Origin: Strongylocentrotus purpuratus | Taxonomy: Eukaryota; Echinodermata; Echinoidea; Camarodonta; Strongylocentrotidae | Direction: 5' to 3' | DNA: 64,000 bases | Assembly (NCBI RefSeq): GCF_000002235.5 | Contig: NW_022145599.1 | Coordinates: 22,528,879-22,592,878 of the forward strand | Program-made: the position numbers and the translations under genes | Shown here: positions 1 to 10,834 of the stretch, piece by piece | Position numbering within the stretch: the first letter of the stretch is position 1 | Layout of the letters: each line of letters begins with the position of its first letter | Notes under the pieces: model-generated | What the model was told of the DNA's origin: nothing | Database searches by the model: none | Seen by the model: the letters and a program-made list of their open reading frames with translations, nothing else

Positions 1-157
1 AAACGCCCCTATTTAAGGAAAACCTCGACGACGCCGAACCTCTGAAAAAGACACTTTTACTGGACGCGGGTCCGAAGCCAGCCATGTTGAGAGTGACCTC
101 CTTGTGCCCTACCCCCACCCCTGTAGCTAAGCCACACTTTATAATCAGAGAACATAC

Positions 158-254
158 CCTTCAGGTATGCTGATCTCTGTGAAGATGTTAAGAAATGAAC
201 CCGATAAGATTAATCCAAATCCAGGCCCAAGAATGACACATGCGAAAAACGTAC
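158..254 (-). CDS. SLCO4-like: SLCO/OATP transporter, coding exon 3 (partial gene)
   Basis: Third coding exon of an organic anion transporting polypeptide, a 12-TM plasma-membrane carrier that moves amphipathic organic anions. On the minus strand the acceptor (TTCTTGCAG) precedes base 254 and a GTATGT donor follows base 158. The exon completes the Gly codon split with exon 2 (phase 1), reads 31 further codons and ends in phase 2. The product contains ACVILGPGFGLILSG, matching the LGP..G...G core of OATP TM5, then an extracellular segment ending in IPEG, as in the family. The next exon, which should hold the family's WxGxWW signature, lies beyond the left edge. Splice sites are inferred from sequence and phase, not from transcripts. 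Confidence 0.87.
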
Positions 255-874
255 CTGCAAGAACAAACGGATAAAAACAAGTTAGTTGTAAGGGTAATTC
301 TCTTCTCCTTTTCGAATTTTCATTGCTTTCTTTCCAATTTCTCTCCTTGCCCCATGACTTTTTCTTTCTTTTGTTACATACAGTATATTTCGATTCCGTT
401 GGTAACATTATGTATAATTATATTAATCATATTCATTAACTTAAAGACAAGTTACGCGTTCACACTTTCATATTTTTTTCTTTTCATTCTGTTGACAATC
501 TATAATCCGACGTTATAATTCGTGCATACTGTATACATCTGCCCTCTTTCTGGAATCGCATTGATATAACTTCAAGTTTTCTGTTTGTTTGCTGTCCACT
601 GAACATATATTATATTATTATTTATCTTGGTCTCATCTCATTTAAGTCTCTCCCCCCCCCCCCCCCTCTCTCTCTCTCTCTTTCTCTCTCTCCCGGTTTC
701 TCTGTCTTATCGTCTCCCGCTCTTTCACTGCCTCACCTCCACAACCCATTAATCTTTGTCTTTACAGTCTCCGCAAGATTTTTTTTTTTTTTTTTTTTTT
801 TGGAGGGGGGGGGGGGGGTGATACCTTTCCCTTTCTCCCCAACATATCGCAATAAATTGATCCATGCATGGTTG

Positions 875-926
<52 letters not shown>

Positions 927-964
927 CTTCTCTCTCTCTCTCTCTCTCTCCACTCTGCATTTAC
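255..964 (-). other. SLCO intron 2 with simple repeats
   Basis: A 710-bp intron between coding exons 2 and 3. The exon 2 donor reads GTAAATG. Contents are simple sequence: a C/CT run near 652-690, a 22-base T tract followed by a G tract at 780-818, and a long CT microsatellite at about 877-950 beginning only about 15 bases from the donor. The open frames across it come from the CT/GA repeat and are not genes. Confidence 0.8.
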
Positions 965-1451
965 CAAAATAAGGTCCATATGACTTGTTCGACACGGACT
1001 CGTCCATTGCTGTGAGACCTAACGTATACAAAGGCAGGGAACCAATCCCAGCTACCACTTGTGCTGCGCAGAGCAAGTAGATATAGTTTGACAGGCCCGA
1101 AGTCGAAGCCCCGCCCGGCGAATCACAGGTGTCACCCACTCTGGTTCCATTGCGATCACACGCCCCGCTGGAGGAGCTGTTACCCCCACCGGTCGCGTCC
1201 ACATAGGAGTAAGGCGGGCTGGTGAAGTGGGGCAGGGCGTAGAGAATGCCGGATAGACCAATCAGAACGCAGCCCACGCCCACCCATCGGATCTTGTGAC
1301 CACGCCCACCGACGTACACGGTGAAGAGCACAAAGATGATATTGGTGAAGTCGAAGACGCTGACAAGTATACCAGTGCTCTGGCTGGAGAGCCTGAAGCG
1401 ACGCTCTATGGATGTGATGGAACCGGGGGTGAAACCGTTTACTATCATACC
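965..1451 (-). CDS. SLCO4-like: SLCO/OATP transporter, coding exon 2
   Basis: Second coding exon (487 nt, 162 codons plus 1 nt) of the organic anion transporter. The acceptor CATTCACAG precedes GGT at 1451 (phase 0); the donor after base 965 leaves one base of a Gly codon (phase 1). The product starts GMIVNGF and continues SITSIERRF, the classic OATP TM1 exit. TM2 and TM3 follow (VFDFTNIIFVLFTVYVGG, then VGVGCVLIGLSGILYALPHF), then an extracellular loop with two sequons (NSS, NGT) and paired Cys, and TM4 with GIGSLPLYTLGLTAMDE. The LPHF and PLYTLG motifs are diagnostic of the SLCO family. The STSGLS/PLYTLG arrangement is most like SLCO4 members; exact orthology is not established. Confidence 0.93.
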
Positions 1452-1489
1452 CTGTGAATGGCACAAAATAGGTGGAAGGAGAAAAAGGG

Positions 1490-2889
1490 GGAAGAGGGAT
1501 GAGAGTGTGTGGGTGAGAGAGTGATAGAGTGAGAGAGAGAGCGAGAGAGCGAGAGAGAGAGAGAGAGAGAGAAGGAAATTGAAGGGGGAAAAGGAAAATG
1601 AGTCAGAAAGAGGGATAAATAAGGACAGGGTTAGTGTGAAGTTTGAACAGAAATGAAAGTGGTGACAAAAGCAGTAAACGAGACAAAACGAGGTACGGGG
1701 AATATTATAAAATATATTTAATAATTAATACGATACAAAATATTAATTAAAAACCTCGCAGCTCCAACATAAGACGACCCTCTGTCCTAGGATTAATAAT
1801 TTAAAAATTATTGGGGCTGCAGCCCCTAAGCACCCCGCATTATTTAATAAGCGTCGCCAGAGTATTTTGAAGGGAAGGTTTGAGGGATGATGTATTAATA
1901 ATAAACTACAAACTCGCTAGCAGAAACATGGCCTGGGAAGCGGGGGTGCTGCAGCACCCCCGGAAATTTTTCAGGGGGTGCACAGCACCCCTGCAATTTT
2001 TGTTGTATGATATATTTAATGTAGACTATATCATTATGCTTCGTTTACGAAATTGTCACAAAGCCGACAGCCACAAATTATGCTTTTTATTATTATTATT
2101 TTTTTAAATTTTCTTTCACAAATTCCATAATCGCTACACACGTGCGTGGTGAGAGCTAATAGTAGGGTGATCACACTGCCTGTGCAAACAGTCTGCCCCG
2201 CGAACACACACACACAATAGTAGTCAGTTGGTAGAAATAGCAATTTTTATAAATGTATTTAAAAAAACTGAACAATATTTTTGAATTTTTATTTCACATA
2301 TATTTCAAGCATACCTTTAACTACAATTCTGTGTAGTTTCATTGTTATAGGCATGTGGGAAATATGTTCATTATTGAATTAGAATATTGTCTTTTCAGCC
2401 ATGTGTGACATGGCCCGCTGATCGCCCATTGACTCGCGCTGCTATTCTGCGTGGTGAAAAAATGCACCTCAATGTATAAAACTCCCCTACAAAAATGCTA
2501 TATCCTCACGTGTTTCACTCATTGAATCAATTTGTTGTTTACACTCAAGGTAGCCACAACTGTACTGGGATCACTTAAGTTTCTGCCACTCTGAAATTCA
2601 GTCCCTGTGGAATGTTATGGCCTGTTGAATGGTATCTCGGAAAATGGTCATAAATCCTCAAATCTGACATCTTTGAAAAAGGCAGATAATGTGATGTAGC
2701 TGAAAGTCTACAAATTCTTATCATAATATGATCGGTTTTTCTGAATGTCGAATTATGCCATTTTTGACAATTTGACCATTTCTGGCAGGTTTTTCGGTAA
2801 TTTTGCTCTATATCAAAAAAATTATATAAAATCACAACGCATTGACCGATTTCGATTCAATTCTGTTTTTTGAAGCTTTCATAAAGCTT
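1490..2889. other. Intronic sequence, no gene seen
   Basis: A GA microsatellite covers 1529-1572. The rest is AT-rich, with short GC palindromic patches (for example around 1812-1832 and 1940-1990, where GGGGTGCTGCAGCACCCC is self-complementary). There is a short CA run at 2203-2216. No coding signal or recognisable element boundary was found. Confidence 0.5.
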
Positions 2890-2901
2890 GATCATTTGCA
2901 A

Positions 2902-3295
2902 CCACTGGCGTACTGGTGGGGGGGGGGGGGGGCTTGGGGGGCGCCAGCCCAGCCCCCCCCCCCCCCTAAAATTGTACTATGACTTATTTGCACAAGTAAT
3001 GTTTAAATGTCGTGATATCACATGATTTTCAACAAAATGCTATAGTTTCTCCATTATTTCTTGCAAACTGACCCATTCCCAAATAGCCAGGAAGAGCATA
3101 TGTTTTTTATAGTCACTAAGGGCCTTATAGTGGCCACTAACAGTAACACTAATTCCTTTCCAGAAGCTACTGTACAAAGCACTGTCGGGAGATAACATGC
3201 TACCCACCACTCGGGCTGAGCATTCACAGATTTACGAACGAGCGTTCCATACTTACATCATGTAACACTGCACATATAACGTTAAGGGGCCCAGT
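2902..3295. other. Element terminus with G/C homopolymers
   Basis: CACTGGCGTACTGG followed by a G run, then a C run shortly after (about 2903-2967), resembles the CAGTGGCG-type termini seen elsewhere in the window next to G/C homopolymers. The remaining sequence up to the minisatellite has no gene. Likely a hAT-like element fragment; the family is inferred only from the terminus. Confidence 0.35.
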
Positions 3296-4735
3296 GGGGG
3301 GAATTGAATTCAGACAAGATTAAGAGTAGAGAACAGTACAACGAATCGTCTTCTTTCTCTAATAATTTAATGAAACGGCAAAGCTTTCGCGCTTCGCGCG
3401 GGAGGGGGGTGGGGGAAACTAATTTCAGACTAGGATTAAGAGTCGAGAACGGTACAACGAATCGTTTTAATCTTTCTCTAATAATTAATGAAACGCGAAA
3501 ATGATTTTAGACAAGGATTAAGAGTAATAATTAAATGAAACGACAAAGCTTCCGCGCTTCGCGTGGGAGGGGGGAACTGAATTCAGACAAAGACACAATA
3601 AAACGATTCGTCTTCTTTCTCTAATAATTTAATGAAACTTGAAAGCTTCCGCGTTTCGCGCGGGATGGGCGAAAATTAATTCAGACAAGGACTAATAGTA
3701 TTAATTTATTGAAACGTCAAAGCTTCCGCGCTTTGCGCGAAAGGGGGGGGGGACGGAATTCAGACAAGGATAAAGAGTCGAGAACGGTTCAACGGTACAA
3801 TGAAAATGAATGAATCGTCTTCTTTCTCTATAAATTTAATGAAACGTGAAAGCTTCCGTGCTTCGCGTGGAAGGAGGGAACTGAATTCAGACAAAGACAC
3901 AATAAAACGATTCGTCTTCTTTCTCTAATAATTTAATGAAACTTGAAAGCTTCCGCGTTTCGCGCGGGATGGGCGAAAATGAATTCAGACAAGGATTAAT
4001 AGTATTTAATTTATTGAAACGTCAAAGCGAGTCGAGAACCGTTCAACGGGACAATGAAAATGAATGATTCGTCTTCTTTCTCTAATAATTTAATGAAACT
4101 TGAAAACTTCCGCGTTTCGCGCGGGATGGGCGAACGTGAATTCAGACAAGGGTTAAGAGTCGAGACCGGTTCAATGAATCGTCTTCTTTCTCTAATAATT
4201 AAATGAAACGTCATAGCTTCCGTGCTTCGCGCGGGAGGGGCGAAACAAGAATTAAGAATCGAGAACGGTACAACGGATCGTCTTCTTTCTCTAATAGTTT
4301 AATGAAGTGTCAAGGCTTCCGCGCTTCGCGCGGGAGGGGGAAAACTGAATTCAGACAAGGACACGATACAACGAACCGTCTTCTTTCTCTAATAATTTAA
4401 TGAAACGTGAAAGCTTCAGCGCTTCGCGCGGGATGAGCGAAATGAATTCAGACGAGGATTAAGAGTAAAAATGTATTGAAACGTCAAAGCTTCCGCGCTT
4501 AGCGCGGGAGGGGGGGGGACTTAATTCAGACAAGGGTGAAGAGTCGGGACCGGTACAATGAATCGTCTTCTCTCTCTAATAATTAAATTAAACGTCATAG
4601 CTTCCGCGCTTTGCGCGGGAGTGGTGAAACAAGCTTCGAGAGTCGAGAACAGTACAACGGATCGTCTTCTTTCTCTAATCATTTAATTAAGTGTCAAAGC
4701 TTTCGCGCTTCGCGCGAGAGGGGAAAACTGAAAAA
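3296..4735 (+). repeat. Minisatellite array A, copy 1 (~110-bp unit)
   Basis: About 13 degenerate units of roughly 110 bp (shorter units also occur). Each reads GAATTCAGACAAGGATTAAG, then GTCGAGAACGGTACAACGAA, TCGTCTTCTTTCTCTAATAA, a TTTAATGAAACGTGAAAGC stretch, and a GC-rich hairpin CCGCGCTTCGCGCGG followed by a G run. The hairpin is the best-preserved feature. Short open frames in the array are by-products of the repeat. Confidence 0.9.
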
Positions 4736-5260
4736 TAACTTAGTTCCTGGCCCCGGGTTTAAAGGGTTAAATTTGTAGACATTTAGACATTGGCATTTTT
4801 ATATTTGTCGTTAATAATATTGGTGGCTCGTTTTGTCGGTAATCGGCGGCCTCTACACCCCCCCCCCCCCCTCCCCCACTGAAAAAGATCTAGCGACGCC
4901 CCTGATAACGACACAGTTTCTACACTCGAGATCATTTTTGCAAGTACTACTGGTGAAGTACCGGAGCACCGTCTTTGTGCATTGTGCGGCATCAAAGCAT
5001 AATTTATACGACGTCTCACGACGTGACAGATCACTTTTCTCTAAGTTCTAACCAATCAGAGGGCCTCTTTTTTTCCATGAAGTGCCGGTGGACATTAATG
5101 CGCCAAATGTGGTTCTCAAATTGCAAAAGATCCCTACTCTTGGAAGGGGTAGGAGAAAGCAATTTTACGTCATATTACTCCAGGAAGTGTCTGAAAATGC
5201 GTCTAATTTGGTTCTAAAATTGCAAATGCTTCTTAATCTGGGAGGGGGACAGTACCCCCT
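4736..5260 (+). repeat. Composite repeat tail plus block B (uninterrupted copy)
   Basis: Directly follows array A. The tail starts AACTTAGTTCCTGGCCCCGG, passes a C run near 4857-4873 and reaches GTACTACTGGTGAAGTACC. Block B then begins at about 4960 (CACCGTCTTTGTGC..) and runs through GCGCCAAATGTGGTTCTC and TTTTACGTCATATTACTC. The same tail follows the second A array at 6546, and B recurs at 10591, 22327 and 22767. This copy and the B copies at 22.3-23.1 kb define the empty site for two insertions described below. Confidence 0.75.
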
Positions 5261-5717
5261 CCCAGACCCACCCCTGCTTGGTCGCTCCGCTCCCTCGCCG
5301 TTAAAAGCCTCGTTCTGTTGCTTCATCGTTTTACATATATTTTACCCCATGCCATTTTGTGCCCCCCCCCCCCGGTAAGAAATTCCTGGATCCGCCACTG
5401 ATGCCCATACCCCTTGAGCTTCGGGGGCTTTGCCCCTAGACGCCACTTTGAGAAACGTAATTCAGCGGGGCCTGCATGTTAGAGTGGGGTGATTAGGATT
5501 TTTTTTGTCAGCCCCCCCCCCCCCCAACCTTTTTTGCTCATTACGCCACTGTTTGCAACCATCAAATAACATGTGTTTGTTGTAATTATTTTTGGTGTGC
5601 TATACTTACTAATAGTACATGGGTCTGGTGCCATGCAAAGCTTGCAGTATGCCAATCTATGTGTACAGTGACGATTGCAATTTTTTTTGTGTTGACAATG
5701 GAAACCAGATTGCTGAA
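5261..5717. other. Intergenic repeat fragments, no gene
   Basis: Contains a C run, then CCTGGATCCGCCACTG at about 5387-5401 (a hAT-like terminus read outward), a second C run at 5512-5525, and AT-rich sequence. No coding evidence. Confidence 0.4.
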
Positions 5718-6545
5718 AACTGAATTCAGACAAGGACACGATACAACGGATCGTCTTCTTTCTCTAATAAGTTAATGAAATGTGAAAGCTTCCGCGCTTC
5801 GCGCGGTAGGGGGGAAACTGAAAATTCAGACAAGAATTAAGAGTCAAAAACAGTTCAAAGAATCGTGTTCTTTCTCTAATAATTTAACGAAACGCCGAAG
5901 CTTCCGTGCTTCGCGCGGGAAGGGGGGGGGGAAGCTGCATTCGGATTAAGATTAGAGAACGATGCAACGAATCGTCTTCTTTCTCTAATAATTTAATGAA
6001 ACGTGAAAGCTTCGCGCGGGATAGGCGAAATGATTTCAGACAAGGATTCAGAGTAGAAAACGGTGCTACAACGAAATTATTTATGAAATGTGAAAGCTTT
6101 CGTGCTTCGCGCCGGAGGGGGCTCAGGGGGGAGACTGAATTTAGACTAGGAATAAGAGTAGAGAACGATACCACGAATCATCTTCTTTCTCTAATTATTT
6201 AATGAAACGTGAAAGCTTCCGCGCTTCGCGCGGGAGGGGGGCAACTGAATTCAGACGAGGATATAGAGTCAAGAACGGTACAACGAAATTATGTATGAAA
6301 CTTGAAAGCTTCCGCGCTTCGCGCGGGAGGGGAGAGACTGAACTCAGACAAGGAATAAGAGCCAAAAACAGTACAAAGAATCGTCTTCTTTCTCTAATAA
6401 TTCAATGAAACGTCATAACTTCTGCGCTTTGCACGGGAGGGGCGAAACAAGAATTAAGAGTCGGGAACGGTACAACGAATCGTCTTCTTTCTCTAATAAT
6501 TTAATGAAGTGTCAAAGCTTCCGGTGCTACGCGCGGGTGACCGAA
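5718..6545 (+). repeat. Minisatellite array A, copy 2
   Basis: About eight units of the same ~110-bp repeat as at 3296, with the CCGCGCTTCGCGCGG hairpin and GAATTCAGACAAGG box. Some units are shortened (for example near 6060-6120 and 6290). It is followed by the same tail as copy 1, so the two loci are copies of one larger composite repeat. Confidence 0.88.
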
Positions 6546-6784
6546 AACTGAAAAATAACTTAGTTCCTGGCCCCGGGTTAATAGTGTTAAATTTGTAGAC
6601 ATTGGGACATTGGAATTAATATACTTGTCGGTAATTGGTGGCTCGTTTTGTTGGTAATCGGTGGCCTCCACACCCCCCCCCCCCCCCCCTCATGAAAAAG
6701 GTATAGCGATCGACGCCTCTGATAACAACACAGTTTATACACTCGAAATAATTTTTGCAAGTACTACTGGTGAAGTACCAGACC
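6546..6784 (+). repeat. Composite repeat tail, copy 2, interrupted at 6785
   Basis: Matches 4736-4957: the AACTTAGTTCCTGGCCCCGG start, the poly-C tract and GTACTACTGGTGAAGTACC. It stops at ACCAGACC (6777-6784), the 8 bases that recur at 10591-10598 where block B resumes. The copy is therefore split by the insertion 6785-10590. Confidence 0.75.
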
Positions 6785-7239
6785 CAGGGGCGGATCCAGC
6801 CGGCGGCAGGGGAGGGGCCCAATTCGTGAGAAAATATTTAGCGGCGAAACAGCCGGCCGATAATTCGCATAGTGGGGGAGGGGGGGGGTGGGGTAGTGAG
6901 CACTAGTTTATTTATTTTTTTGCTCGCGCAAATTGAAAATCGTGCCGGCCGATAATTCGCTCAGCCCCCCCCCCCCCCCCCCCTCCTGGATCCACCACTG
7001 GTGTCCAACAATTTTCCACAAAATAACTAACATTTCTATTTTGCAAAATGTATGACTCCGGAGAGTCTTTGCATTTTAGAGTTCCTAGATAATTATGCTT
7101 TCCATAAGACTCTCAATGGACTTGAATTTCTCTGTGCATTAACCTGTACAACTGTAATTACTTTTACCTCATTTATCTCTAATCTTTTTTTTGAAGAGCA
7201 CCTAAAAAAATTGTACAATAGGTGTTTTTAGTAATATGA

Positions 7240-7620
7240 TAATCATGAAGTTTGTATCGTTATGCACATAATCAAGAAACTAAGGTTACCTGTTTACGAT
7301 TCAATTCCATATGGTGTTTTAATTATTATAATAATCAGAAATGTTTGATTGTCATGCACAATGTTATAATCAAGAACCCAAGGTTACCTGTTTACGATTC
7401 TATTCCATATGGTGTTTTAATTATTATAATAATCAGAAATGTTTGATTGTCATGCACAATGTTATAATCAAGAACCCAAGGTTAACTGTTTACGATTCTA
7501 TTCCATATGGTGTTTTAATTATTATGATAATCAGAAAGGTTTGATTGTCGTGCACTAATCAAGAACCTAAGGTTACCTGCTCACAATTCTACTATTCCAA
7601 ACGGTGTGTTTATTGTAGGT
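7240..7620 (+). repeat. 98-bp minisatellite, ~3.8 copies
   Basis: AAGGTTACC/AACTGTTTACGATTC recurs at 7282, 7380, 7478 and 7569 (spacings 98, 98, 91). Each unit also contains CCATATGGTGTTTTAATTAT and GTTTGATTGTCATGCAC. The two small open frames here are repeat-derived. Confidence 0.9.
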
Positions 7621-8224
7621 TGTTTTATATGCTAAGGAGTATAATCAATCCATCGGAGTGAAAAAAATGATTGGAATTAGTAAATACAATCCATGATTGT
7701 GTAAATCGATATCTGGGGCAGGCAACGTTCGGTCAGATTTTAGCTTTATATTCAAACAACAAAAAAACAAACCTATAGACGCCCTGTATATATTTGAAAT
7801 GTTGGTTTATTTTGCTGAGAGAATATAAACAAATTGTTGCTGAGACATGTTGAAGAAAAATGGTCTAATGGAAAAAGGAATAGATTACACTTTTCTGCTT
7901 CATTAGAAGCAGAACTAGAAGCAGAAGCAGAAGCAGAATTTGGGTTTTATGTTGTACGCAGAATTTGTTTGTATTCTTTCATCACTATTCGACTTTAAAC
8001 GCATTTGTTTTGAAAACCCTCGCAGAAATATGTCTTAAATTAGATCCTCTTTCACTTTATGATACAATTTATTTGAGTCAAATTTTACCATCAAACTTTG
8101 GGGCTCCCAACGCTTGAGAGGCTCTACACCAGGCGCGGATCCAGGATTTCTTAGGGGGCCCAAATTTGAAATTATGCGACCCAAATACCGGTACGTAATG
8201 GTGACCTGCATTGACGTAGTGGGG
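7621..8224. other. AT-rich sequence then a hAT-like terminus
   Basis: No gene. A short (GAAGCA)n patch lies at about 7908-7936. At 8130 CAGGCGCGGATCCAGGATTT begins a sequence that recurs near 41340 before another minisatellite. It looks like the start of a repeated element that carries the A array which follows. Confidence 0.45.
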
Positions 8225-8822
8225 GGGGGGGGTGCAGGGAGGGGCGATTTCCCCTCCCTCCTCCGCAAAGCGCCGAAGCTTTGACGTTTCATTAAATTAT
8301 TAGACAAAGAAGACGATTCGTTGTACCGTTCTCGAAAATAATCCTCGTCTGAATTCAGTTTACCCCTCCCCCTCCCGCGCGAAGCGCTCAAGCTTTTACG
8401 TTTCATTAAATCATTAGAGAAAGAAACCGATTTGTGGTACCGTTCTCGACTCTTAATTCTTGCCTGAATTTGTTCCTTCCCCCCCCCCTTCCTGCGCTAA
8501 GCGCGGAAGCTTTTACGTTTCATTAAATCATTAGAGAAAGAAGACGATTCGTATTACCATTCTTGACTATTAATTCTTGTATGAATTCAGTCCCACTCCC
8601 CCCTCCCTCCTGCGCGAAGCGCGGAAGCTTTGACGGTTTATTAAATTATTAGAGAAAGAAGACGATTCGTATCACCATTCTCGACTCTTAATCCTTATCT
8701 GAATTTAGCCCCCCCCCCCCCCTCCTGCGCGAAGCGCGGAAGTTTTGACGTTTCATTAAAATTGTTAAAGAAAGAAGACGATTCGTTGTACCGTTCTCGA
8801 CTCTTAATCCTTGTCTGAATTT
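8225..8822 (-). repeat. Minisatellite array A, copy 3 (inverted)
   Basis: About six ~110-bp units in reverse orientation, recognised by CGCGCGAAGCGCGGAAGCTT, GACGTTTCATTAAATTATTA and CGATTCGTTGTACCGTTCTC. It lies head to head with the C array starting at 8935. Confidence 0.88.
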
Positions 8823-8934
8823 CAAAAATGTTTTTTTTTGTCTGCTCATTTTTCTTCCTACGTCCTCTTCTTTTTCTCCCCTCTCTTTTTTGACCGGTTT
8901 TTTTTTTTCGGGGGGAGGGGGGGGGGGACGCGTC

Positions 8935-9985
8935 TGTGGTCAGATGAACATATTTTGATACCTTGTACGCTCCCTGAAACTCAGGGGATTAAGGCAATAA
9001 ATTACGGTCAGACAAGCATTCAGGGGCCCGCCTAAGGGGCCCTGGTGGGGTCGAGGGTGCGGAAACCCCGGAATCTCAGGGGTTTTAGTCATTTGATTAC
9101 GGTCAGATGAACATATTTTTATACCTTATTTATGACACTGGCAGGACACTGATTGGCGTGAGGTCCAGCGGGCGGAGCCCCCAGAAGCTCAGGGGTTTTT
9201 AGCATTAAATTACCGTCATATTAGAATCCAGGGGTCCACCTTTATAGTGCCTAGGCGAGGTCCAGGGGGCAGATCCCTCGGAAGCTCAGGGGTTTTAGGC
9301 GTTTAATTACGGTCAGATGAACATAGTTTTATACCTTATTTGTGCCACTGGCAGGACACTGATTGGCGTGGGGTCCAGCGGGCGGAGCCCCCAGAAGCTC
9401 AAGGATTTAGGGCACTAAATTACGGACAGATGAGTATCAGGGGGCCCGCCTTAGCGCCGTTGGTTGAGTCCAGGAGGAAGAGCCCTCGGAAGCTCGGGAG
9501 TTTTAGGCGTTTAATTACCGTCAGATGAACATATTTTTTTATACCTTATTATTTTGTGCCACTGGCAGGACACTGATTGGCGTGAGGTCCAGCGGGCCGA
9601 GCCCCCAGAAGCTCAGGGGTTTTAGGCATTAAATTACTGTCATATTAGAATCCAGGGGTCCGCCTTAGGGCCCTAGGCGGGGTTCAGGGGGCAGATCCCC
9701 CGGAAGCTCAGGGGTTTAAGCATTGATTACGGTCAGATGAACATATTTATCATACTTTATTTTTGACACTGGCAGGACACTGATTGGCGTGGGGTCCAGC
9801 GGGCGGAGCCCCCAGAAGCTCAGGGTTTTAGTCACTAAATTACGGTCAGATGAGTATCAGGGGGCCCGCCTGAGGGCCGTTGGTTGAGTCCAGGGGGCAG
9901 AGCCCCTGGAAGCTCAGGGGTTTTAGGCGTTTAATTACGGTCAGATGAGCATTTTTTGATACCTTATTTTGTTGTGACACTGGCA
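8935..9985 (+). repeat. Minisatellite array C, copy 1
   Basis: Units carry AAGCTCAGGGGTTTTAGGC, TTAATTACGGTCAGATGA, GACACTGGCAGGACACTGAT and a hairpin of type GGGGGCGGAGCCCCC. The GACACTGGCAGG box recurs about every 205-216 bp here. Two kinds of half-unit alternate (..GAGCATATTTT.. and ..GAGTATCAGGGGGCCCGCC..), so this copy has a dimeric higher-order structure built on a ~110-bp monomer. Confidence 0.85.
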
Positions 9986-10590
9986 GTTAACTATTCTTTC
10001 TTTCTTGCTCTTTTTCTTTCTATTTCTCTTTAATATACCTTGTCAAAAAGGTGTGAAGGGGGGGGGGGAGCTGGAAGTTCCCGATCCCCGCCGTTCCGCG
10101 GGCCCTGACATGTAGGCACCTCAAGAAGCATATTTCTTGCCTGGCTGTAAATTATGGAATTGGTCATTTTATAAAAACCGCATAAAAATGTATAATTTAC
10201 TAAAAAATGAGGAAAAATCTCAGAATATTATGTCATTTCAGCATTATGTGTAAACCACCGTAACGGTTATGGAATCAGAAATAAACCCCCTTCCCGATCA
10301 AGACGCCAATGCCCCGCCCCCCTCCCCGATCTACACTTTGTTGGCGGAAAAATCGCAACTGATCTCCCCTACCTTTCTTCTTTCTTTTTTTTTTTCTTTC
10401 CCTAATTTCTCTCCACATTTTTTTTTTTGGCCCCGGAAATTGGAGAAATTACGTCGTCAGATATTTCGTTCAGTGGCTTGGGGGAAGTAACACTTCCCCC
10501 CTTTTTTTTTCCTTGTTTTATTTATTTATTTATTTTTTCCTTCTGTTCCTTCTGGGGGGCCGGGCCCCCCGCCCCCTGGATCTGCCACTG
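9986..10590. repeat. Conserved block plus purine/pyrimidine unit of the composite element
   Basis: Reverse-complement counterpart of 26340-27120: GCCGTTCCGCGGGCCCTGAC at about 10091, TAAACCACCGTAACGGTTAT near 10251, then a pyrimidine-rich unit with TTTGTTGGCGGAAAAATCGC at about 10338. It is followed by T- and C-rich tracts and the hAT-like terminus at 10590. The block is non-coding; the 10269 open frame is an artefact of low-complexity sequence. Confidence 0.55.
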
Positions 10591-10819
10591 ACCAGACCAC
10601 CGTCTTTGTGAAATGTACAGCAACGAAGCATATGCAACGTCTCGAGACGTGAGAGATCACTTTTCTCTAACCTCTAACTAATCAGAAGGTCTCGTTTTTT
10701 CTCTCCAGGAAGTGCAGCTGGACAGTAATGCGCCAAATGTGGTTTTTTAAATTGCAAAAGATCCCTACTCTTAGAGGGGGTATGAGAAACCAATTTTACG
10801 TCATATTACTCAAGGAAGT
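10591..10819 (+). repeat. Block B, left part, interrupted at 10820
   Basis: Matches 22327-22555 closely (ACCGTCTTTGTG.., GCGCCAAATGTGG, GATCCCTACTCTTAGAGG, TTTTACGTCATATTACTC). It stops after AAGGAAGT (10812-10819), and the rest of B resumes with AAGGAAGT at 22114-22121. This is a clean insertion break. Confidence 0.85.
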
Positions 10820-10834
10820 ACGGAGCCCCTAAGG

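Larger units (their letters stand above)
6785..10590. mobile_element. hAT-like insertion with exact 8-bp target duplication
   Basis: The left end CAGGGGCGGATCCAG and the right end CTGGATCTGCCACTG are inverted repeats of each other (13 of 15). ACCAGACC flanks both sides (6777-6784 and 10591-10598), and the interrupted composite repeat resumes exactly after it. CAG-type termini and an 8-bp duplication are hallmarks of hAT transposons. No transposase was seen, so it is non-autonomous. Another terminus-like sequence, CCTGGATCCACCACTG, ends at 7000 and a further one begins at 8130 (CAGGCGCGGATCCAGG), so the interval may itself be composite. Only the outer ends share the duplication. Confidence 0.62.

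Noticed and set aside
762..964. Extension of the SLCO exon 2 frame into the GA repeat
   Set aside because: The protein loses OATP character exactly at a GT donor at 964/963, and exon 3 resumes in the matching phase.
6785..7000. A stand-alone 216-bp hAT MITE
   Set aside because: The tips fit, but the flanking 8-mers (ACCAGACC and GTGTCCAA) do not match, whereas the 10590 end has the exact partner duplication.
8130..10590. A stand-alone hAT element starting at 8130
   Set aside because: The flanking 8-mers CTCTACAC and ACCAGACC differ, so it is not the boundary of a single insertion here.
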